Assembly: GCA_035533815.1 (NCBI GenBank)
Contig: DATLTB010000075.1
Coordinates: forward strand, 20,899-84,898
DNA from: JANWKA01 sp035533815
Lineage (GTDB): Bacteria > Bacteroidota > Bacteroidia > Chitinophagales > Chitinophagaceae
DNA length: 64,000 bases
Direction of reading: 5' to 3'
Under the pieces are notes generated by a model, which was given only the letters and a program-made list of their open reading frames with translations, was not told the origin of the DNA and ran no database searches. Both the position numbers and the translations under genes were made by a program. Positions 27,485 through 36,547 of the stretch are shown one piece after another (position 1 is the first letter of the stretch; each line of letters begins with the position of its first letter).

Positions 27485-27516
27485 GGGGCTGTTGTCTAAC
27501 AGCCCCTAATTTTTTT
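27485..27516 (+). terminator. strong intrinsic terminator without a plus-strand gene
   Basis: GGGGCTGTT (27485-27493), a four-base loop and AACAGCCCC (27498-27506) make a perfect 9-bp GC-rich stem, followed by TAATTTTTTT (27507-27516). The T-run lies on the plus-strand side. The nearest plus-strand gene ends 1.47 kb upstream, across a convergent gene. It may also weakly stop gatB on the minus strand, but no T-run follows in that direction. Confidence 0.75.
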
Positions 27517-27555
27517 GCTTACCGGTTATCTTTCTTTTCCCGGATCCAAAATACC

Positions 27556-29043
27556 CTATTCAGGATTCGTTCCCTTTTCCACCTTACTGAGCTGAAGGTT
27601 AAGTAGCTGAAGGGTGAGAATCGGATCCGCCCTTCCCCCGGATAACTTTTTTACCTCCCCCGCAAATAACCCCAACAGGGCTTTTCTGCCGTTGCGGTAC
27701 TCCTTTACTTTTTCTGGCATGGCCCCCAGTACCTGATCAATGATTTTCCGGAGCTGCTCCTCATCATTTTCCTGAAGCAGGTTAAGAGAAGCAATGATTT
27801 CCAACGGTGACTTCTTTGGAGTTCGGACTAATTCAGGCAAAACACGGCTTATGGCCAGGGAAATATGGATTTTTCCTGCATCTGACAGAGAGATGAGTTC
27901 AGCCAGAACCTCCGGTTTTACAGGGAATTCCTGTAAATAGCCATGGGTATTCAACCAGGCCCTGACGGGACCCAGTATCAGGTTGGCAGCAGCTTTGTAA
28001 TTATCCGTAAACCTGATGAGCTCCATGAAATAGTTGGCAGTTTCCTTTTCACCTGCAATTACCCGGGCGTCGTAAGCGGATATGCCCAGTTCGGCAGTAA
28101 ACCGGGTGATCAGCTGCTGGGGCAGTTCAGGCAATGATTGGCGGATCCCATCCAGCCAATGTTCAGTCAGTAGGACCGGTGCCAGGTCAGGTTCCGGGAA
28201 ATAGCGGTAATCATTGGCCATCTCTTTGGCCCTTAGGGTAAAACTGGAAGATTTCTGGGGATCAAAACTGCGGGTTTCCTGTTTGACCGGCCTGCCTGCT
28301 TCGAGTTCCTGCACCTGCCGGATAAACTCAGTTTCAATGGCTTTTCGGACATTTCGGATGGAATTCATGTTTTTAATCTCCACCCGGGTACCCAAACCGG
28401 AAACACCAATTAACCGGATGGAGACATTGGCATCACAGCGCATACTGCCTTCTTCCATATTGCCATCGCATATATCCAGATAACGGACCAGTTTTCTGAG
28501 TTCAGTGAGAAAGGAAGCCGCTTCATCACCGCTGCGGATATCCGGTTCACTCACGATTTCAATGAGGGGTACCCCGGCCCGGTTGAAGTCAATGCAGGTA
28601 TCCTGGGGATCCTGCTCATGAAGGCTTTTGCCGGCATCCTCCTCCAGATGGATCCGGGTGATCCGGACCTGTTTATCTCCGGAAGGGGTGTCAATGCGGA
28701 CAAATCCGCCATGACAGATGGGTTGGGTATCCTGGGTGATTTGGTATCCCTTGGGAAGATCCGGATAGAAATAGTTCTTCCGGGCGAAATAATTGAACCG
28801 GGCAATTTCGCAGTGGCAGGCCAATCCCATCCGGACGGCAAATTCAATGGCTTTTCCATTCAGCACCGGGAGTGTGCCCGGATGAGCAAGGGTGACGGGG
28901 CTGACCTGGGTATTTGGCTCTGCACCAAAGCTGGCCCCATCCCTGCTGAACAGTTTACTCTTCGTCAGCAGCTGGACATGGACTTCAAGCCCCGCTACCA
29001 TTTCGTATTTATCTGCAGGGTTCACCTCCATGTGGAACGGCAT
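27556..29043 (-). CDS. gatB: Asp-tRNA(Asn)/Glu-tRNA(Gln) amidotransferase subunit B
   Basis: The 495-residue GatB is the kinase subunit of the GatCAB complex, which converts Glu-tRNA(Gln) or Asp-tRNA(Asn) to the amide. Signatures are YEMVAGLEVHVQLLTKSKLF near the N-terminus, the zinc and phosphate region (LACHCEIARFNYFARKNYFY), DFNRAGVPLIEIVSEPDI, MRCDANVSIR and RVEIKNMNS. The C-terminal tRNA-binding YqeY-like domain (about 350-495) includes KALLGLFAGEVKKLSGGRADP. GatA and GatC are not in the window. A perfect -7 box lies about 60 nt before the start. Confidence 0.97.
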   Translation of the reverse strand: MPFHMEVNPADKYEMVAGLEVHVQLLTKSKLFSRDGASFGAEPNTQVSPVTLAHPGTLPVLNGKAIEFAVRMGLACHCEIARFNYFARKNYFYPDLPKGYQITQDTQPICHGGFVRIDTPSGDKQVRITRIHLEEDAGKSLHEQDPQDTCIDFNRAGVPLIEIVSEPDIRSGDEAASFLTELRKLVRYLDICDGNMEEGSMRCDANVSIRLIGVSGLGTRVEIKNMNSIRNVRKAIETEFIRQVQELEAGRPVKQETRSFDPQKSSSFTLRAKEMANDYRYFPEPDLAPVLLTEHWLDGIRQSLPELPQQLITRFTAELGISAYDARVIAGEKETANYFMELIRFTDNYKAAANLILGPVRAWLNTHGYLQEFPVKPEVLAELISLSDAGKIHISLAISRVLPELVRTPKKSPLEIIASLNLLQENDEEQLRKIIDQVLGAMPEKVKEYRNGRKALLGLFAGEVKKLSGGRADPILTLQLLNLQLSKVEKGTNPE

Positions 29044-29104
29044 TATAGGATGATTGTTCCCTGGTCTGCTTCAGGGATTGATTCCCGGCAAACAGCAAGG
29101 AAGG

Positions 29105-29112
29105 CAAAATTA
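29105..29112 (-). promoter_or_regulatory. -7 box TAATTTTG for gatB
   Basis: The minus strand reads TAATTTTG, a perfect TAnnTTTG, 62 nt before the gatB ATG. This gives a leader of about 55 nt. A TTG at the usual -33 spacing is not evident. Confidence 0.5.
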
Positions 29113-29219
29113 TCCTTTTTTCAGGGGATCACCCATCCGGGAAACCTATTTGCCTCAACCCGGTTCCGAACCAGCTTTAAAAGTATTTTGCTATTTTTAA
29201 CCGGTAAATAGACACCAAA

Positions 29220-30050
29220 ATGCCTTCAACTGTATTCATAACCGGAGCTTCAAGTGGAATCGGAAAGGCTACCGTGATCTATTTTCAGGCAAAAGGCTGG
29301 AATGTCGCAGCCACTATGAGAAAACCCGCAGCTGAGCACCAGATCTCCCAACTGGACCGGGTTCGTTGCCTGTACCTGGATGTGCTGGAGGAACAATCCA
29401 TCCATCAGGCCATTCAGGAAACCCTTCAGGCATTTGGGAACATTGATGTGCTGGTCAATAATGCCGGCTATGGAGCAGTCGGGCCTTTTGAAGCCTCTAC
29501 AGCCAGTCAGGTTGAACGCCAGTTCGGCACCAATGTTTTCGGGCTGATGAATGTCACCAGGGCGTTGATCCCCCATTTTCGGGAAAAAAAGGCGGGAACC
29601 ATCATCAATATCAGTTCCATGGGGGGCAGGATCACTTTTCCCCTCTATAGCATTTATCATGGATCAAAATGGGCGGTTGAAGGGTTCACGGAATCCCTAT
29701 ATTATGAGCTCAGGCCCTTTAATATCCGCCTGAGGTTGATTGAACCGGGAGGAATACGCACTGATTTTTACCATCGGTCCATTGAATTGATCAGGAAGGA
29801 AGGGCTGGTGGCCTACGATACTTATTACAACAGGACATTTTATAACATCCAGACCGCTGGGGAAAATGGGCCTGGTCCGGAAGTTGTTGCCCGGACAATT
29901 TTCAGGGCGGCCGTTCACCAGGGCTCCCGTCTTCGCTTCCCGGTAGGGAACAATGCTCCGATGCTGCTGTTTTTAAAGCGATTGATCCCCCTGTCCTGGT
30001 TTTACAGGCTTGTCCGGATGGTCACCGAGAAAAAGCAGGCAGCCGGCTGA
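29220..30050 (+). CDS. short-chain dehydrogenase/reductase
   Basis: The 276-residue classical SDR has the cofactor motif TGASSGIGKA (TGxxxGxG) at residues 7-16, the NNAGYG stabilising motif, the catalytic INISSMGG serine region and YxxxK (YHGSKWA). The first strand is followed by a basic residue (MRKPA), which suggests NADP(H). EPGGIRTDF and a C-terminal basic/hydrophobic helix resemble lipid- or retinol-type SDRs. The substrate cannot be deduced. The gene is divergent from gatB and its stop lies one base from the convergent alaS stop. Confidence 0.87.
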   Translation: MPSTVFITGASSGIGKATVIYFQAKGWNVAATMRKPAAEHQISQLDRVRCLYLDVLEEQSIHQAIQETLQAFGNIDVLVNNAGYGAVGPFEASTASQVERQFGTNVFGLMNVTRALIPHFREKKAGTIINISSMGGRITFPLYSIYHGSKWAVEGFTESLYYELRPFNIRLRLIEPGGIRTDFYHRSIELIRKEGLVAYDTYYNRTFYNIQTAGENGPGPEVVARTIFRAAVHQGSRLRFPVGNNAPMLLFLKRLIPLSWFYRLVRMVTEKKQAAG

Positions 30051-30051
30051 A

Positions 30052-32763
30052 TTAGATCATGGCCCTGACCTGGTCAAAGACCATTTGGAAATGCGAAGTA
30101 TCTGAGCCTCCCGCGGTAGCGAAGGTCCTTTGTCCTCCTCCTGCGCCCCGGATCAGGGGAGAGATTACTGATCTGATGATCGCGGAAGCATCCCAGTTCC
30201 GCTCTGCAGCGAGAGATTCCTCAATCATCAGGGCTATTTGCGCCTTGCCTCCAATATCGGCAGCCAGGATGATCAGGGACCGACCTAATGAACTTTTCAG
30301 GGAAAAGCATAATTTTTTCAGGATATCCGGATGATCAATGTTCCGGACCAGTTCGCCTGCGAATCCTATCCCGCTGATCAGGGAAACCCGTTGCAGCAAT
30401 CCGCTTTTAAGCTGTTCCAGTTGCTGCATTTCAAAAAGTTCCACTTTTTTCTGCAGCTGCCCTCTTTCCAGGAACAACTGGTCAATGGCCTTTACCGGAT
30501 CAGCGGGCATTTTAAGTTGCTGCAACATCTGATGGAGTATCCTGGACTGACGGGTGACATCATTTTCTGCATATGAACCGGTCAGGGCTTCCACTCTCCT
30601 TACACCGGCTGCGACTGCGCCCTCAGCAATGATTTTAAAATACCCGATCTCTCCGGTGGACTGGACATGGGTGCCTCCACAAAGTTCCACTGAATAGGCA
30701 GGATCAATGGTGACCACCCGGACCATATTCCCGTATTTTTCCCCGAAAATTGCCATGGCACCGGTGTTCATGGCATCTTCTTTATTCATTTCCTGAGTCA
30801 TTACCGGTATATTTTCCCGGATCTTTTGATTTACCAGTTTTTCCGTTTCTTCGAGTTCCTTTTCAGTCATTTTGGTGAATTGACTGAAATCAAAACGGAG
30901 GTATTCCGGGCGGACCAGGGATCCCTTCTGAAACACCTGTCTTCCGAGAACCTGCCTAAGTGCAGCATGCAATAAATGTGTAGCGGTATGATTGAGCGCA
31001 GCCGATTGTCTGTTAAGGGGATCAACCGTAGCCAGGATCCGGGCCGAAAGATCCTTAGGCAAATTTTTAGTGACGTGAACGATCAGTTCATTTTCCTTCC
31101 TGGTGTCGGTAACTGCTATAATCTCCCCGGAAAAATCCAATGAACCCCTATCCCCTACCTGGCCCCCGCTTTCTGCATAGAACGGAGTATTGTCCAGCAC
31201 CAGCTGATATTCTTCCTTTCCCTTATTGATTATTTTGCGGTATTTCCTGAGTGTGGCTATTGACCGCAGATCCTGGTAACCGGTAAATACGGTATCACCT
31301 TCGCTGAAAACTACCCAGTCTCCCGCATCCTGTGCGGTGGCTTTGCGACTCCTGGTTTTCTGTTCCAGCATGCACCTATTGAAGCCTTCTTCATCCACGA
31401 TCCAGCCTTTTTCCCGGGCAAGCAGTTTGGTCAGATCTAGCGGAAACCCGAATGTATCATATAGCTCAAAAGCAAATTCCCCGGGTATGTTTTTGGGTTC
31501 CGCGCTTTCCAAATTAACTGATTTCTTCCTCCCACTTATCCTGATTTGCCCTGGCCGATCACCAATACCTGATCTGTTACCGGGAACATTTGATTCTTCA
31601 TCCTGCAGGAAGGCATTGAACAGGGACATCCCAGACTGGATGGTCCGGAGAAAGGCTTCCTCCTCCTCAAAAACCACTTTTTTAATAAAATCTGCCTGGT
31701 TAATCAGTTCAGGAAATACCCCGTTAAACTGATGGGCAAGTACGGGGACCAGTTCATAGAGCAGGGGCTTCCTGATCCCGAAAAAGGAAAAATAATAGCG
31801 GACCGCCCGCCGAAGGATCCGACGGACCACATATCCGGCTCCTGTATTGGAGGGCAACTGGCCATCGGCCAGGGTAAAACAGATGGCCCGAATATGGTCT
31901 GCAATCACCCGAAAAGCGATATCTGTTCCGAAATCCCCCCCGGTATACTTTTTATTGCTGAGACGCTCCGTTTCCCGGATCACCGGGCTGAATAAATCAG
32001 TATCATAATTGGATTGTTTTTGCTGAATGACCCGGACCAGCCTTTCCAGGCCCATTCCGGTGTCCACATGCCTGGCTGGAAGGGGGATCAGGCTGCCGTC
32101 CTGTAAGCGGTTGAATTGTATAAATACATTGTTCCAGATCTCAATGACCTGGGGGTCATTGCCGTTTATCAGGCTGCTACCGGGGATTAGCCGCCTTTCT
32201 TCATCCGATCTGCAATCTATATGAATCTCAGTACAGGGCCCGCAGGGTCCTGTATCTCCCATTTCCCAGAAATTATCTTTTTTACTTCCTGTCAGGATTC
32301 GATCCGGCTCCAGCCATTTCTTCCAGGCAGCCAGGGCTTCCTCATCCCGGGGTAAATTATCCGTTATATCGCCCCCGAACACGGTCACATAAAGCCGGTC
32401 CTTCGCAATGCCGTATACCTCAGTCAGCAGTTCCCAGCTCCAGGCAATGGCTTCTTCCTTAAAATAATCCCCGAAGCTCCAGTTCCCCAGCATCTCAAAC
32501 ATCGTATGGTGATAGCCGTCAGTCCCGACTTCTTCCAGGTCATTGTGTTTGCCGCTAACCCGCAGGCATTTTTGCGTATCCGCCACTCTTTTAAATTCGA
32601 TGGCCTTATTTCCCAGAAAATAATCCTTGAACTGATTCATGCCGGCATTCGAGAACAGCAGGGTAGGATCATTTTTAATCACGATGGGTGCGGATGGAAC
32701 AATCTGATGCCCCCGGTTGCGGAAGAACACAAGGAACTGCTGCCTGATCTCGTCTGATGTCAT
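30052..32763 (-). CDS. alaS: alanyl-tRNA synthetase
   Basis: The 903-residue class II synthetase charges tRNA-Ala. Motifs include HNDLEEVGTDGYHHTMFEML and GNWSFGDYFKEEA in the catalytic core, GMGLERLVRV, the editing-domain zinc set HTATHLLHAAL and CGGTHVQSTGEIGYF, and a C-terminal helical C-Ala domain ending in GAGGGQRTFATAGG. It is slightly longer than typical (about 870) because of an unusual Gly/Arg/Ser-rich insertion of roughly 35 residues around 388-425, just before the conserved IPGEFAFELYDTFGFPLDLT. The frame is intact. It ends one base from the convergent SDR gene. Confidence 0.97.
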   Translation of the reverse strand: MTSDEIRQQFLVFFRNRGHQIVPSAPIVIKNDPTLLFSNAGMNQFKDYFLGNKAIEFKRVADTQKCLRVSGKHNDLEEVGTDGYHHTMFEMLGNWSFGDYFKEEAIAWSWELLTEVYGIAKDRLYVTVFGGDITDNLPRDEEALAAWKKWLEPDRILTGSKKDNFWEMGDTGPCGPCTEIHIDCRSDEERRLIPGSSLINGNDPQVIEIWNNVFIQFNRLQDGSLIPLPARHVDTGMGLERLVRVIQQKQSNYDTDLFSPVIRETERLSNKKYTGGDFGTDIAFRVIADHIRAICFTLADGQLPSNTGAGYVVRRILRRAVRYYFSFFGIRKPLLYELVPVLAHQFNGVFPELINQADFIKKVVFEEEEAFLRTIQSGMSLFNAFLQDEESNVPGNRSGIGDRPGQIRISGRKKSVNLESAEPKNIPGEFAFELYDTFGFPLDLTKLLAREKGWIVDEEGFNRCMLEQKTRSRKATAQDAGDWVVFSEGDTVFTGYQDLRSIATLRKYRKIINKGKEEYQLVLDNTPFYAESGGQVGDRGSLDFSGEIIAVTDTRKENELIVHVTKNLPKDLSARILATVDPLNRQSAALNHTATHLLHAALRQVLGRQVFQKGSLVRPEYLRFDFSQFTKMTEKELEETEKLVNQKIRENIPVMTQEMNKEDAMNTGAMAIFGEKYGNMVRVVTIDPAYSVELCGGTHVQSTGEIGYFKIIAEGAVAAGVRRVEALTGSYAENDVTRQSRILHQMLQQLKMPADPVKAIDQLFLERGQLQKKVELFEMQQLEQLKSGLLQRVSLISGIGFAGELVRNIDHPDILKKLCFSLKSSLGRSLIILAADIGGKAQIALMIEESLAAERNWDASAIIRSVISPLIRGAGGGQRTFATAGGSDTSHFQMVFDQVRAMI

Positions 32764-32844
32764 CTTGCCTGCCGGTTTTAGAATTTTAACAATACATTCG
32801 CAAAATTGAATGATCTCCCCCGGATAAATGTGTATTTTTAATGA

Positions 32845-32910
32845 CTGGGGATGGTATCAGGGTGATTGATAACCCCTTCAATCACCAGCCGGTATGTGAT
32901 AGTTCCCCAG
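32845..32910. repeat. nested stem-loop between alaS and the M23 peptidase gene
   Basis: Three stems nest around one loop: CTGGGGA (32845-32851) with TCCCCAG (32904-32910), TATCA (32855-32859) with TGATA (32897-32901), and GGTGATTG (32861-32868) with CAATCACC (32879-32886). That is 20 possible base pairs in 66 nt. No T-run follows on either strand, so it is not a simple terminator. It lies in the 266-bp divergent gap and could act in either leader. A 62-codon frame across it is not convincing as a gene. Confidence 0.5.
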
Positions 32911-33038
32911 AAGGAGAGTATACAAAAGTATCAAACCTGCCGGATTTTCTGCGTGTATCCGGTAAGATCAGGAAATCTTGTTTTACCAAGCCCGGATGTC
33001 CGGTTATTATTAACAGGGAAACCCAATGAGTGGATTAC

Positions 33039-34010
33039 ATGAAAAAGATTAAGTACTTCTATAATACCCAGTCCCTGAAATATGAAAAACTGGTGATCCC
33101 GTTGCGGGTAAAGATCACCCGCATTCTGGGATTTATATCAGCAGCCCTGGTCACCTCATTGATCATTATTTCCATCGCTTACCGGTTCATTGAATCTCCC
33201 CGGGAAAAAATACTCACCCAGGAACTGAACGGGATGCAACAGCAATATGATGCGCTGGAAGGACATATGGGTTCAGTGAAAGAGGAGTTGGGAGCCCTTG
33301 AAAAAAGGGATAACGGAATTTACAGGGCCATATTTAATGCTCCCCCAATACCGGACAGTGCCAGGGCAGGTGAAATGGTCAGACAGGCTGAATACCTGCA
33401 ATTGCAGAATTATTCTGATGAAGCTTTGGTTCAAAGCGCCACCGTCAATCTTAAAGAAATCGAACACCGGATTAAAGTTCAGGGGAAATCCTATAATCAG
33501 ATTGACAAGCTGATCGCGAACAAACAGAAAATGCTGGCCTGTATTCCTGCAATCCAACCCATTTCGAACAAGGACCTGTCGCGCATATCTTCCGGATTCG
33601 GGTACCGGGTGGATCCCATTTATAAAACGGTGAAATTTCATCCCGGACTGGATTTTGCGGCTCCGACGGGAACCCCTATATATGCAACCGGGGATGGCAT
33701 AGTGGAAATGGCAGGTTTTGATGACAGTGGTTATGGTATCCATGTAATCATCAATCATGGGTACGGATATCAGACCTTATATGGACATATGGTGAAGGTC
33801 AAGGTGCACCAGGGTGATTCAGTTAAAAGGGGGGAAGTGATCGGATGGGTGGGCAGTACTGGTAAATCCACCGGTTCGCATTGCCATTATGAAGTGATCC
33901 GAAATGGAGTGAAAGTGGACCCGGTGTATTACTTTTACAATGACCTGACTCCCCAGCAATATGAAAGGATGCTCAAGATCGCTTCCTCCGGTAACCAATC
34001 CATGGATTGA
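33039..34010 (+). CDS. membrane-anchored M23 family metallopeptidase
   Basis: The protein (323 residues from ATG 33039; GTG 33030 would add three) has a basic cytoplasmic N-terminus, one membrane helix (about 28-50), and a coiled-coil region (about 60-160, with QQQYDALEGHM and KEELGALEKR). A C-terminal LytM domain carries the zinc ligands HPGLDFAAPTGTPIYATGDG (His and Asp) and HCHYEV (HxH). Such proteins cut peptidoglycan cross-links or, if degenerate, activate amidases; here the zinc residues are intact. YNTQSLKYEKL at the start is shared by Bacteroidota homologues. Followed 33 nt later by a MerR-type gene. Confidence 0.92.
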   Translation: MKKIKYFYNTQSLKYEKLVIPLRVKITRILGFISAALVTSLIIISIAYRFIESPREKILTQELNGMQQQYDALEGHMGSVKEELGALEKRDNGIYRAIFNAPPIPDSARAGEMVRQAEYLQLQNYSDEALVQSATVNLKEIEHRIKVQGKSYNQIDKLIANKQKMLACIPAIQPISNKDLSRISSGFGYRVDPIYKTVKFHPGLDFAAPTGTPIYATGDGIVEMAGFDDSGYGIHVIINHGYGYQTLYGHMVKVKVHQGDSVKRGEVIGWVGSTGKSTGSHCHYEVIRNGVKVDPVYYFYNDLTPQQYERMLKIASSGNQSMD

Positions 34011-34043
34011 TGATGAACCGGATGTCTGGGAAGACGGGGTTAA

Positions 34044-34547
34044 ATGCGTTTAAACCGATCAGTCATGGATCAGCTGGATCTATTCTCGCCTGATCAACAG
34101 CATGCCGGAGTGCCCGGGGATGATCAGCCCAAGGGAGAACAAAAGTTGCCTCCCGCTGCAAAAAGGGGACGAAAGCCACTAAAAGAATCAGGGGTTAACC
34201 CCCTGTTGCCGCTCAATGGAGAGAAAATGTCCCTGAGCAAACAATATTATTCCATCAGTGAAGTGGCAGGACTATTTGGGGTTAATGCATCCCTGATCCG
34301 GTTTTGGGAAAACGAATTTGATGTTCTTCAGCCCCGGAAAAACAAGAAGGGGGACCGATTGTTCCGCCAGGAGGATGTGCAGAACCTTTGCCTGATTTAT
34401 CATTTGCTCAGGGTTCGCAAGTTTACCATTGAGGGAGCCAGGAAAAAGCTGAAAGAGGACGGGGTTCGTACCGCAAAAAATTTTGAAATGATCCAATCCC
34501 TGCAGAGATTGCGGGACTTTCTGGTGCAACTCAGGGAGAATATTTGA
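34044..34547 (+). CDS. MerR-family transcriptional regulator
   Basis: The 167-residue protein has an N-terminal disordered, Pro/Lys-rich stretch (about 1-65) and then a MerR winged helix-turn-helix: YYSISEVAGLFGVNASLIRFW, followed by ENEFDVLQPRKNKKGDRLFR and ring/helix segments to residue 150 (KFTIEGARKKLKEDGV). The short C-terminus lacks a metal- or drug-binding domain, as in the CarA/MlrA-like regulators common in Bacteroidota. It sits between the M23 peptidase and a thioredoxin-fold gene (33 nt and 7 nt gaps), so the three probably form one operon. Its target is unknown. Confidence 0.87.
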   Translation: MRLNRSVMDQLDLFSPDQQHAGVPGDDQPKGEQKLPPAAKRGRKPLKESGVNPLLPLNGEKMSLSKQYYSISEVAGLFGVNASLIRFWENEFDVLQPRKNKKGDRLFRQEDVQNLCLIYHLLRVRKFTIEGARKKLKEDGVRTAKNFEMIQSLQRLRDFLVQLRENI

Positions 34548-34554
34548 TAAAGAC

Positions 34555-35100
34555 ATGATCTGCCGGATTACCTGCTGCCTCATACTGACCCTGTCCGGGC
34601 TGAATGCCCGGGGACAGGATAGCCTGTATCATACCTCCTGGGATGGAGAAGGACATAAAGTGCTGACCGGTATTATCACCGAGCCGATGCTGGCCAACGA
34701 TCCTTCTTTCAGCTGGTTTTACCAGGGAGTGAACGATTATATCCCGGACAGTAAATTGGTTCGCTACATCGGAGAATACCGGGACAGCTTTGACCTGGTG
34801 GTGTTCGCAGGCACCTGGTGCCCGGATACCTGGCACCTGCTGCCGGCATTTTACCGGACCATGATCAGCGCCGGATTCCCGCTCGACCGGATCCGGCTAT
34901 ATGGAGTGGACACCAGCAAGAAAACCCTGGGAGATGAAACGGAAAGATACCATATCACCCAGGTACCCACCTTTATCCTCCTGTATCATGGCAGAGAAGC
35001 CGGCAGGATCGTGGAATCTGCGAAAGGCAGCATTGAAGCGGATTTAGCGTCCCTGATTTATAACATGCTCCGAGGCGATTACCAAAAACCAAAGCTTTAG
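34555..35100 (+). CDS. secreted thioredoxin-fold protein with CPDT motif
   Basis: The 181-residue protein has a signal peptide (about residues 1-21, ending in NARGQ) and a thioredoxin-like domain. The active-site region reads FAGTWCPDTWHLLPAFY, so the second cysteine of CxxC is replaced by Thr (CPDT). The family's cis-proline is in HITQVPTFILLYHGREAGRI. A CxxT/S site cannot form the usual intramolecular disulfide but can act by mixed disulfides or as a chaperone. It starts 7 nt after the MerR-like gene. No partner is apparent. Confidence 0.8.
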   Translation: MICRITCCLILTLSGLNARGQDSLYHTSWDGEGHKVLTGIITEPMLANDPSFSWFYQGVNDYIPDSKLVRYIGEYRDSFDLVVFAGTWCPDTWHLLPAFYRTMISAGFPLDRIRLYGVDTSKKTLGDETERYHITQVPTFILLYHGREAGRIVESAKGSIEADLASLIYNMLRGDYQKPKL

Positions 35101-35304
35101 CATAGTACTCATCTTACCAGAGAACACCCGATAGGGCCGGAGGAGTTATTTTCCGGGGTCACTGGAATAAAATGGCAGACGATGAAATCATTTCCCCGGT
35201 ATTTTAACCGGTCAGGGTAAATTCCGGAGCATGGTAACTCCCTGTTTCGGTCTTTATTTTCCGTTGGATCCGGACCAAGTCAGGAAAGACCGGGTTAAAC
35301 AGTA

Positions 35305-36471
35305 TCAGCATACAAATTTGACCGGTTTGTTACCAGACAGAAAACCATCCTCACCGCATTCCAACCATACCACTCCGGGTTTTTTACCCTGGTGGAAGCT
35401 TCCCAATCTTTTACTTAATCCCAGGGCATAAGCTCCGTTAACTGTCGCCCAGCCCAGTATCTCTTCGGGAGTAATATCCGGAAAATGCCGGTGTATGGTT
35501 CTCATCTCCTCCAGTATCGAAAGCTGGTGATTGGAAGCCACGCTGTCTGTTCCCAGGATAATCCTGCATTTGTTTTCCCTCAAACTGGAAATGGGAGGCA
35601 GTTTGTTTTCAATATACAGGTTGGCATTGGGACAAAGGCACCAGAAAAGTTCATGGCCTGCCTGTTCCGCGAAAAGGATATCTTCTCTGGAGCTACAGGT
35701 ATTGTGTACAAGGATCAGCTTTTTTTTAAGTATCATCCAGGGCAACCAGCTTTTCAGGCTGCTTTGTCCGGTGGGTTGGAAGAAGCCGGGATCAATACCC
35801 AGCTTTTCATACAGGTGGAGAAATCCGCCGGTTTTATCTCGGTAGAGATTGTTTTCCTCTTCGCATTCCTGATTGTGTATGGAAACAGGATTATCTTCTT
35901 GGAGTTTCCCGACCAGGCCGAATAGGCTTTCGGATACGGAATATGGGGCATGAGGGACGATGGAGGCAGTTAGTTCATGACTGATGAATTCTTCCTTCAG
36001 CTTTCCAGCCTGCTGCAGCCGGTGTCCGGGATTATCTTCGGTGAAACCAGTCAGTTCAATAAAAGAGTGATAAACCAGCTTCCGGGCAAGTTTTTGCGGC
36101 AGGCTATGACTGGTGTTGCAGATATCCCCGCAAGCCACGATCCCCCCTTCGAGCATTTGTTTTTCCGCATCATCCATGGCATTGACCATGTTTTCAGGGC
36201 CATATTGGTTACGCCGCTGGGTAACTTCCATCAGAAACCGGACCAGACCGGTCCCTTCAGGAATCTTTCCTTTCATATGGGAAAGTTCCAGGTGCCCATG
36301 GGCATTGATAAAGCCGGGAGACAGCCATCCCCTGAATTCCCGGATATCCTCACCTGCCTCGGATCTGGGAATAATGGCTTCCACGGTCCCGTCTTCCCGG
36401 GTAACCAGGACATGTTCATGACCCAACAGGCGGTATCCCGTGAATAACCGGTCAGCAGCAAATTTCAACAT
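35305..36471 (-). CDS. amidohydrolase-family deaminase/hydrolase
   Basis: The 388-residue TIM-barrel amidohydrolase has the metal site NAHGHLELSH (HxH in strand 1), a His at SIVPHAPYSVS, a His/Glu pair at SIHNQECEEE and the catalytic Asp in LGTDSVASN, plus the C-terminal composite domain. This matches the group with 5'-methylthioadenosine/SAH deaminase, SsnA and aminodeoxyfutalosine deaminase. In Bacteroidota the last (menaquinone futalosine pathway) is a plausible role, but no other men/mqn gene is nearby, so the substrate stays open. Divergent from prfA with a 76-bp gap. Confidence 0.85.
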   Translation of the reverse strand: MLKFAADRLFTGYRLLGHEHVLVTREDGTVEAIIPRSEAGEDIREFRGWLSPGFINAHGHLELSHMKGKIPEGTGLVRFLMEVTQRRNQYGPENMVNAMDDAEKQMLEGGIVACGDICNTSHSLPQKLARKLVYHSFIELTGFTEDNPGHRLQQAGKLKEEFISHELTASIVPHAPYSVSESLFGLVGKLQEDNPVSIHNQECEEENNLYRDKTGGFLHLYEKLGIDPGFFQPTGQSSLKSWLPWMILKKKLILVHNTCSSREDILFAEQAGHELFWCLCPNANLYIENKLPPISSLRENKCRIILGTDSVASNHQLSILEEMRTIHRHFPDITPEEILGWATVNGAYALGLSKRLGSFHQGKKPGVVWLECGEDGFLSGNKPVKFVC

Positions 36472-36547
36472 ATATCCACGGAGTCTTAATTTTACATCCT
36501 GTCCTGAATTGCAACAGGCAAAACAGGGCCCAGGTCAAAAGTAGCAT

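Noticed and set aside
32841..33029. 62-codon frame upstream of the M23 peptidase gene
   Set aside because: It runs through the nested hairpin, shows no conserved pattern and has no coding-like composition; the hairpin explains the sequence better.
35249..35291. GGTCTTT/AAAGACC inverted repeat between the thioredoxin and amidohydrolase genes
   Set aside because: The loop is about 29 nt and no T-run follows on either strand, so a terminator call is not supported.
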